Translations under genes and position numbers: made by a program | Assembly: GCA_017459565.1 (NCBI GenBank) | Contig: JAFUCP010000102.1 | Coordinates: 1-37,482 of the forward strand | DNA from: Clostridia bacterium | GTDB lineage: Bacteria; Bacillota; Clostridia; Christensenellales; Aristaeellaceae | Length of the DNA stretch: 37,482 nucleotides | Reading direction: 5' to 3' | Shown here: in pieces, positions 32,714 through 37,482 of the stretch | Position numbering within the stretch: the first letter of the stretch is position 1 | Layout of the letters: the number at the start of each line of letters is the position of its first letter | Notes under the pieces: generated by a model | The model's database searches: none | What the model was told of the DNA's origin: nothing | What the model saw: the letters and a program-made list of their open reading frames with translations, nothing else

Positions 32714-33586
32714 TCAGTCATAATTCACCGCGTAGCGCGTCAGCGCCCAGCCGCTTCTGTCGTTCAGGCCGCTCTTGCCCACGTCGATCACGGCGCAGCC
32801 CTCGCGGTACCGGCCGTCATAGGAGGGATAGGCCCGGCGTGCCTGATCCGGCGTATACCGGCAAGCATCGTTGCTCCAGTTCGTGTCGCCGGCGTAGATG
32901 TGGAACCCCACGCGATAGCGACCGTTTCCCAGTGCCTCCACCCAGTCCAGGCAGGCAAAGCCGTCGCTGGTGTGGCCGCCGGTCTCCTGCCAGTAGTAAT
33001 AGCCGTTTTTGTAGTCCATGTAAGGCGGCTGATGGCTGGGGGTGATGTTCCGCCCAAAGTACTTTTTCACCACGGGCGCGATCTGACTCTCCGGCAGGCG
33101 CACATTGTTCCAATCGAAGTATTCGCCCCACTCCAGCCTGCTCTGGCGGTTGAACCAGCAGTGGTCCGCGGCAAATTCGGTCAACTGCGCGTCGACCTTC
33201 CAGTCGGAATCATAAGCGCCCTCCTGCCAGCAAAAGCCCGCCTCGGTGAAGTTGGACAGGAACAGGTTCAGGTTGTAGCGCTGGGCATCGGTCACGTCGA
33301 CGCTGCTGCCGTATTCCCTTTGCGGCGACAGGTACTTCGCCAGCGCCCAGCCCGCCTGGCCCTGATAGCCCACGCGCACAAAGCCGTTCTGCTCCGCGCC
33401 CAGGGATATCGCCCACTGGCGAAGCGGGATGCGCGCAAGCGCCGCGGAGGCGGTGTCAGGCTCTTCCCGCAGGGTGATGAATTCATTGCAGTTGACGACG
33501 GTCAGCTTCGCCGCCATTTCCGTCTCCGCCAGCGCGGACGCGCCGCACAGCAAGAGCGCCAGCAGGCACGCAATCAGCTTTTTCAT
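32714..33586 (-). CDS. Secreted SH3-domain protein of unknown function
   Basis: The 290-residue protein has a clean signal peptide (MKKLIACLLALLLCGASALA, 1-20, cleavage after A20) and a bacterial SH3-type domain (about 27-88, LTVVNCNEFITLREEPDTASAAL...GQAGWALAKYL), a fold that often binds peptidoglycan. The remaining ~200 residues are rich in Trp, Tyr and Asp (WNNVRLPESQIAPVVKKYFG, GYYYWQETGGHTSDG) and form a domain I recognise only as common in secreted clostridial proteins, with no catalytic motif I can name. The chosen ATG at 33586 gives the signal peptide; an upstream in-frame ATG lies 12 bases earlier. It follows the nucleotidyltransferase by 78 bases and may share its transcript. Confidence 0.82.
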   Translation of the reverse strand: MKKLIACLLALLLCGASALAETEMAAKLTVVNCNEFITLREEPDTASAALARIPLRQWAISLGAEQNGFVRVGYQGQAGWALAKYLSPQREYGSSVDVTDAQRYNLNLFLSNFTEAGFCWQEGAYDSDWKVDAQLTEFAADHCWFNRQSRLEWGEYFDWNNVRLPESQIAPVVKKYFGRNITPSHQPPYMDYKNGYYYWQETGGHTSDGFACLDWVEALGNGRYRVGFHIYAGDTNWSNDACRYTPDQARRAYPSYDGRYREGCAVIDVGKSGLNDRSGWALTRYAVNYD

Positions 33587-33664
33587 ATTAGCCACCATCC
33601 TTTCCCGGTAACGCGCTTCAATCGACGCACATTTCTTTGACCGCACACGCGCGGCAAAGGTTCC

Positions 33665-34579
33665 CTATTCCCACAGCTTTTTGGGATACAGCCCCCGTGC
33701 CTTCATATCCGCTATGGCGGCGCCGACCTTTTCCGCGTCCTCGCGGTAGGTCATGCCGTACCAGCGTTCACGGGTGTCCAGCAGGCGCACGCGGCCTTTG
33801 CCCTCGTTAATCAGCGCTTTGGGCACGTTGGGCAGGTAGAATTCCGCCTTCACGGGGTTCGCCGGCACGTCCTTCTCCAAAAAATCGCGGAACAGCCGGG
33901 TAAAAGCCTCCCGCGCACCGTCCCGGAAGGCCCAAAGGTTCATGGAAACCGGCGTCCCCGCGGGCACAAAGGTCCAGCTTGTCCCGCCGTCCTCTGTGTA
34001 GGCCGCGCCGCCCTGGCGGGGCTCGATTCTCGTGCGCTCGGTGATATCGGTCAGATAGCCGTCCCTTGCGGCGCAGACCCCCCGGGACACGGAGCCGTTC
34101 TCCGTCAGCGTGTTTTCGATGCGATAGCCCACCATGGCGTGTTCATTGGCGTCCCCCGCCTCCGCGAGGAACCGCCCCGCCGCTTCAAACGCGCCGCGCC
34201 CGTAGAAATCATCCGCGTTGATCACCGCGAAGGGGCCCTCCACCTGCTCGAGGGCGCACAGCACCGCGTGGCCGGTCCCCCAGGGCTTCACGCGGCCCTC
34301 AGGCACGGTAAAGCCTTCCGGTAGGGCGTCAAGGGTCTGCCAGGCATAATCAACGCGCGCCTTTTTCGCCAGTCTGTCGCCGATGGCACGTCGAAAATCC
34401 GCCTCCATCTGGGGCTTGATCACGCAGACCACCCTGTCAAAGCCCGCAAGCAGCGCGTCATAAACAGAAAAATCGATGATGATATGGCCCTCCGGGTCCA
34501 CTGGGGCGATTTGCTTGTTGCCCCCGAACCGGCTGCCCATGCCCGCTGCCATCACGATCAGCGTCGGCTTGACTGTCAT
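33665..34579 (-). CDS. Sugar-phosphate nucleotidyltransferase-like protein
   Basis: The 304-residue protein starts with the nucleotidyltransferase motif MAAGMGSRFGGNKQ (10-23), where Gly-rich loop, Arg and Lys bind the nucleotide. The substrate region GTGHAVLCALEQVEGPFAVINADDFYG follows (about 121-147, D143-D144 for the metal). It resembles the NTP_transferase family that includes glucose-1-phosphate uridylyl- and thymidylyl-transferases, but belongs to a less studied branch; the sugar and nucleotide cannot be stated. The ATG at 34579 has GGGAGGG 6 bases upstream. A promoter lies at 34629-34656. Confidence 0.85.
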   Translation of the reverse strand: MTVKPTLIVMAAGMGSRFGGNKQIAPVDPEGHIIIDFSVYDALLAGFDRVVCVIKPQMEADFRRAIGDRLAKKARVDYAWQTLDALPEGFTVPEGRVKPWGTGHAVLCALEQVEGPFAVINADDFYGRGAFEAAGRFLAEAGDANEHAMVGYRIENTLTENGSVSRGVCAARDGYLTDITERTRIEPRQGGAAYTEDGGTSWTFVPAGTPVSMNLWAFRDGAREAFTRLFRDFLEKDVPANPVKAEFYLPNVPKALINEGKGRVRLLDTRERWYGMTYREDAEKVGAAIADMKARGLYPKKLWE

Positions 34580-34628
34580 GTCGTTCCCTCCCAGGATTTC
34601 AATGTATTTTCCGGCACAGCCATTTTTC

Positions 34629-34656
34629 ATTTTAAGCGATTGCCGGCAAAAGTCAA
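34629..34656 (-). promoter_or_regulatory. Nucleotidyltransferase gene promoter
   Basis: On the minus strand TTGACT (34651-34656) and TAAAAT (34629-34634) are separated by 16 bases, 50 bases before the ATG. Confidence 0.65.
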
Positions 34657-34821
34657 GCCCGGCGGCGCATATTTTCCCATCCGCACGCATAGTGAGATAA
34701 TAATGCCACCCATTTTATATGTTCCGGCGTATTTTAAGAACTTTTGACAATCGCGGATTTCAGTATATTCCCGGCACACGGCGTGCATACTCTGTATCAT
34801 CAACGGTTTGGAGGGGATCAA

Positions 34822-35604
34822 ATGGATCAGGCTATCACCCACGAAGGAAGCGGGCGCATGGAATTTCCCCGGGCGGGCAGGCGCGCGGGCTGGAGCGACA
34901 CCGAAAACAAGCTGCTTTGGGAAACCGCCGACGAGGCGCAGCAGCAGGGCTTGCCGCTGAAATCCGTGTTTGAGCAGATCGCCCGTCAGACGGGCCGCCG
35001 CCCCAACAGCATCCGCAACTACTATTACGCCCAGGTGCGCGAGCATGACGGCTCTCAGGCGCGCCCCGCACGGTTCGTTCCCTTTACACAGCAGGAGGTG
35101 GACTGGCTGATGGAGCAGGTGCTGGTGGCGCGTTCAGCGGGCCAGTCGGTGCGTTCCTGCCTGCAAAAGCTGTCCGGCGGCGACCACAGCCTGATGCTGC
35201 GCTATCAAAACAAATACCGCGCCGTTATCAAGAGCCGCCCGGAATACGTTCAGGATATGGTGGAGAGGCTCAACCGGCAGGGCGTGGCCTGTGAAACGCC
35301 CCAGGTGAACCACCGTGCCAGGGCGGACCTGCAAGCCTCCGGGGACGCGCTGGTGACAGAGGCGCGGCGCTCCGGCGACGCGGAGCTGGCCCGGGCCTGC
35401 GATGTGCTGACCCAGTACCTGCGCGCCCGGCACGCGCAGAGGCAGGACGACGCGCTGGCGGACGCGGCGCGGGACGTGATCGGCCCCATCAAGGAGTTTG
35501 TCGCCCTGAGCGCCCAGGCACGCACAGAGGCCGCCGAGGCCTTTTGCGACGACATCGCCCGGCGCATCGGCGCGCTGGAGGCGCGGCTTGAGGCAGATAA
35601 TTGA
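34822..35604 (+). CDS. Myb/SANT-like DNA-binding protein (RsfA-type)
   Basis: The 260-residue protein has a Myb-like domain (about 22-73, GWSDTENKLLWETADEAQQQG...RRPNSIRNYYYAQV) with spaced Trp/Leu/Tyr core residues. A second, more divergent copy follows (about 85-140, PFTQQEVDWLMEQVLVARSAGQSVRSCLQKL...MLRYQNKYR). The C-terminal half is Ala/Arg/Glu-rich and helical, likely for dimerisation. The first domain resembles RsfA, a prespore regulator under sigma F in Bacillus, so a role in sporulation or development is possible but not shown. GGAGG stands 7 bases before the ATG. TTGACA occurs at 34744 but no -10 lies at normal spacing; the promoter is unclear. Confidence 0.8.
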   Translation: MDQAITHEGSGRMEFPRAGRRAGWSDTENKLLWETADEAQQQGLPLKSVFEQIARQTGRRPNSIRNYYYAQVREHDGSQARPARFVPFTQQEVDWLMEQVLVARSAGQSVRSCLQKLSGGDHSLMLRYQNKYRAVIKSRPEYVQDMVERLNRQGVACETPQVNHRARADLQASGDALVTEARRSGDAELARACDVLTQYLRARHAQRQDDALADAARDVIGPIKEFVALSAQARTEAAEAFCDDIARRIGALEARLEADN

Positions 35605-35617
35605 CAGCACACAAAAA

Positions 35618-35862
35618 GGGGCCCGTCCGCAGGGCTCCGCAGGATATCGACAAAGTCAATAGACGGACAGGCCGTTGAAAAAACCTGCAAGGCAAAGAAG
35701 GACAGCCTGCAAATGAGGGCGCTTACCCAGTTGTAAGCAACCGCATTTGCAGGCTGTCCTGACGCAGCAAGCAGAAACTGCAACCGCGCAATCGGTTTTT
35801 CCGGAAACTTTGGCGTTTGAGGGCTTTGACGGCGGTCTGAGGGGCGCGTCCGCAGGGCTCCG
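35618..35862. repeat. 22-bp direct repeats flanking repeat copy 2
   Basis: 35618-35639 and 35841-35862 match at 21 of 22 positions (GGGGC-N-CGTCCGCAGGGCTCCG). They directly bound the intergenic element, as a duplicated target or a duplicated terminator-like piece would. The first copy of the element lacks such flanks. Confidence 0.7.
35640..35839. repeat. Dispersed intergenic repeat element, copy 2
   Basis: About 200 bases homologous to 13524-13718. The 17-bp arms are at 35699-35715 and 35744-35760 and are identical in sequence to copy 1. The centre differs but can again pair (GCTTAC with GTAAGC), so pairing is kept while bases change. It lies between the converging ends of the Myb-like gene and the GGDEF gene, a place where a terminator or an inserted element would be tolerated. 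No protein is encoded in this 270-base gap. Confidence 0.8.
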
Positions 35863-35874
35863 TTTGTATTCGGT

Positions 35875-36990
35875 TCAGACGACCACCCGGTTGCGCCCGC
35901 TCTCCTTTCCCATGTACAGCTTGCGATCCGCCTCCTCGATGATCGCGTCGATGGCGGAGTGAAAATCGTATTCCTCCACGCCCGCGGTAATGGTGATGGA
36001 AAAATCCGTTCCCTCAAAGTTCAGGGGCATCCGGCCCACGGCCACGTTGAGGTCCATCATCACCTTGCCGGCGTCGTCGATGTTCATCCCCGGCATGAAA
36101 AAGCAGAACTCCTCACCGCCCCAGCGGCAAACCTTGTAACCCGTCCCGGCCGTCTGTCTGAAGCGCTCCGCCAGGCTCTTGAGCGTATAGTCCCCGCAGA
36201 GGTGCCCGTAGGTATCGTTGACCTTCTTGAAAAAATCGATATCCGCAATGGCCACGCAGAACGTCTCGCTGGGCCGTTCCTTCATGAACGAGTCGATTTC
36301 GTCCATCAGCGCGCGGCGGTTTGGCAGCTGGGTAAGCGGATCGGTGCCCGCCTCCCGGTACAGCGCCTGGTTGTCCAGGCGAAGCTGTCGCTCTGCGTCC
36401 TGTATGCTGGAGCTTAGATAGATGCATATAATGGCCATCAGGAAAAACATCACGGCGCTGTTGGCCGTCTGGAACAGCACACTGAAGCCCCGGTCCAGCT
36501 CATACACCGCGCTGTGGCTCAGCGAATAGGAATACAGCAGCATCCGCACACCCAGCAGCAGCAGGAAAAAAACGATCTTGACCCAGGGTGGATTGAATAT
36601 ATTGAAAAAGATCAGCACCAGCAACGGCACCAGCAGCCCCTGTATGCCGGTGCCCCAGCCCAGTATATACACGTACCACGCGCACCAGCCGAGGATCACG
36701 GCGGCGAAGATGCCGATGCTCAGCCGCGGCCCATGCTGGTCCGCATTGAACGCGCTCAATGCCACAATCACCAGCATCACCGCGGGCACCCATTCCCAGT
36801 GCAGTGTCGCCCGGGCGATGAAGAAAAAGCTCAGTGCAAAATACAGTCCCAAAAGCTTTTCACCCGTAACAAGGGCGCCGCGAAAATAGGCGGGCATTTC
36901 CGTTCCCGCCTTGGGCGCCTGTTGCTGGAAAAAGTTTTTCAAGAACTGCACAGAACTCCCCACTTTCCAAGTAGACGATGATTCATTCAA
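35875..36990 (-). CDS. Membrane diguanylate cyclase (GGDEF domain)
   Basis: The 371-residue protein makes cyclic di-GMP from two GTP. The N-terminal part holds about six membrane segments (from ~45 to ~192) with no recognised sensor motif. A short helix (195-212) leads to the GGDEF domain (about 213-371). The active motif is GGEEF (291-295), the metal aspartate is in ADIDFFKKVND (about 249-259), and GHLCGD is the expected helix start. The inhibitory I-site (RxxD, about 282-285) reads GTGY, so product inhibition at this site is probably missing. No EAL domain. The ATG at 36990 has a poor ribosome site and the start could be further in. A promoter lies far upstream, leaving a ~160-base leader with no cyclic-di-GMP riboswitch that I recognise. 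Confidence 0.9.
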   Translation of the reverse strand: MNESSSTWKVGSSVQFLKNFFQQQAPKAGTEMPAYFRGALVTGEKLLGLYFALSFFFIARATLHWEWVPAVMLVIVALSAFNADQHGPRLSIGIFAAVILGWCAWYVYILGWGTGIQGLLVPLLVLIFFNIFNPPWVKIVFFLLLLGVRMLLYSYSLSHSAVYELDRGFSVLFQTANSAVMFFLMAIICIYLSSSIQDAERQLRLDNQALYREAGTDPLTQLPNRRALMDEIDSFMKERPSETFCVAIADIDFFKKVNDTYGHLCGDYTLKSLAERFRQTAGTGYKVCRWGGEEFCFFMPGMNIDDAGKVMMDLNVAVGRMPLNFEGTDFSITITAGVEEYDFHSAIDAIIEEADRKLYMGKESGRNRVVV

Positions 36991-37158
36991 GCATCAAGGC
37001 TGCGAGGGCATTCCCCGGCAGGTGACCTTGCAGATTTCGAAGCTTTACCGAAGGTAAATTGAGAAACCCGCAACAGACAGATGCCGGAAAAGGCGCCGCG
37101 GAATCGGTGCGGGAATGATTCAGCGTCCACCTATATTTCACCGCTATATTCCAGTATT

Positions 37159-37187
37159 ATTATGCCTCAAAACCGCCCCCTTTTCAA
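37159..37187 (-). promoter_or_regulatory. GGDEF gene promoter
   Basis: On the minus strand TTGAAA (37182-37187) and CATAAT (37159-37164) are separated by 17 bases. Confidence 0.65.
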
Positions 37188-37281
37188 GGGTATGGCTCAT
37201 ATTGTCTTAATTATTTAATAACTTATTCGCCCCGCCGGCGCTCCCATTTGTGTTAAATATCCCGTTCCCATGCGAAAGCTA

Positions 37282-37311
37282 TGGACAAAAGCGCTGCGAA
37301 TGTGCTATAAT
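37282..37311 (+). promoter_or_regulatory. tRNA promoter
   Basis: TGGACA (37282-37287) and TATAAT (37306-37311) with an 18-base spacer and an extended -10 TG; the start would lie about 20 bases before tRNA-Thr. Confidence 0.75.
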
Positions 37312-37341
37312 CTCTAATTGTCAGCGACGATGTACAATCGT

Positions 37342-37417
37342 GCCAATGTAGCTCAGTTGGCAGAGCAGCGGTTTCGTAAACCGCAGGTCAAGGGTTCGAG
37401 TCCCTTCATTGGCTCCA
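37342..37417 (+). tRNA. tRNA-Thr (anticodon CGU)
   Basis: A full cloverleaf can be drawn. The acceptor stem is GCCAATG/CATTGGC. The D arm has AGCTCAGTTGGCAGAGC. The anticodon stem is GCGGT/ACCGC with loop TTCGTAA and anticodon CGT (reads ACG). The T arm is AGGGTTCGAGTCCCT-like, with GGTTCGAGTCC, the discriminator base is T, and CCA is encoded. It is 76 bases with CCA. It is followed after 6 bases by tRNA-Pro, so the two are probably cotranscribed. Confidence 0.96.
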
Positions 37418-37423
37418 TGACAA

Positions 37424-37482
37424 CGAGGTGTAGCGCAGTTTGGTAGCGCGTTTGGTTCGGGACCAAAAGGTCGCAGGTTCAA
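37424..37482 (+). tRNA. tRNA-Pro (anticodon CGG), cut by window end
   Basis: The 5' acceptor strand CGAGGTG, the D arm, and the anticodon stem TTTGG/CCAAA with loop TTCGGGA (anticodon CGG, reads CCG) are present, along with the start of the T arm (GCAGGTTCAA). The 3' end lies beyond the window. A CGAGG start is usual for proline tRNAs. Confidence 0.93.

Larger units (their letters stand above)
36991..37341. other. Intergenic region with promoters, no gene
   Basis: This 351-base gap carries the GGDEF gene leader (36991-37150), including a small TTTACC-GAA-GGTAAA hairpin (37044-37058). It also has the GGDEF promoter (minus strand), an AT-rich stretch (37200-37260) and the tRNA promoter (plus strand). 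I see no further gene or riboswitch. Confidence 0.6.

Noticed and set aside
36991-37158. Cyclic-di-GMP riboswitch in the GGDEF leader
   Set aside because: The long leader invited the idea, but I find none of the conserved GEMM core sequences, only a 6-bp hairpin.

Overview
The window looks like the chromosome of a GC-rich, low-phylum-resolution Firmicute, most likely a clostridial relative. The reasons are a division and cell-wall (dcw) cluster headed by mraZ and containing a PASTA-domain class B PBP, a MurE with the meso-diaminopimelate DNPR motif, a LexA with a Bacillus-type SOS box, MutS2, ZapA, a large U32 protein and a Myb-like RsfA-type regulator. Species cannot be read from the sequence. 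Almost all genes lie on the minus strand; lexA, ogt, the Myb-like gene and the tRNAs are on the plus strand.

Region 1 (1-12725): the 3'-truncated start of a secreted cysteine-repeat protein, then the dcw cluster, transcribed right to left: mraZ, ftsL, ftsI/spoVD, murE, mraY, murD, ftsW, ftsQ, ftsA, ftsZ. It lacks rsmH, murF, murG and the murA/B/C genes that commonly sit inside such clusters. A strong promoter ahead of mraZ carries five pentamers in exact 10-bp register that match MraZ boxes. A second promoter lies ahead of ftsAZ.

Region 2 (12780-20640): divergent lexA with an SOS box, then the first copy of a ~200-bp intergenic repeat built around a 17-bp inverted repeat. Next comes a marR-ABC-ABC operon for a heterodimeric exporter, with a perfect 12-bp operator next to a near-consensus promoter. 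pepF and ogt follow, with face-to-face promoters.

Region 3 (20636-27460): a response regulator, sensor kinase and HtrA-type protease that look like an envelope stress unit, followed by ilvB, ilvN and an NYN-LOTUS protein that may be read with them. The regulator promoter carries PhoP-box-like direct repeats.

Region 4 (27536-34821): zapA, a U32 peptidase-family protein and mutS2 in one operon with a good promoter. Beyond it are an SH3-domain secreted protein and a sugar-nucleotidyltransferase-like protein.

Region 5 (34822-37482): a two-repeat Myb-like DNA-binding protein, the second copy of the intergenic repeat (between 22-bp direct repeats), a membrane GGDEF diguanylate cyclase, and tRNA-Thr(CGU) followed by a tRNA-Pro(CGG) cut by the window end.

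No phage, insertion sequence, CRISPR array or clear foreign island is visible. The most unusual signals are the paired intergenic hairpin element, the MraZ box array, the NYN-LOTUS gene tied to ilvBN, and the convergent pepF/ogt promoters.
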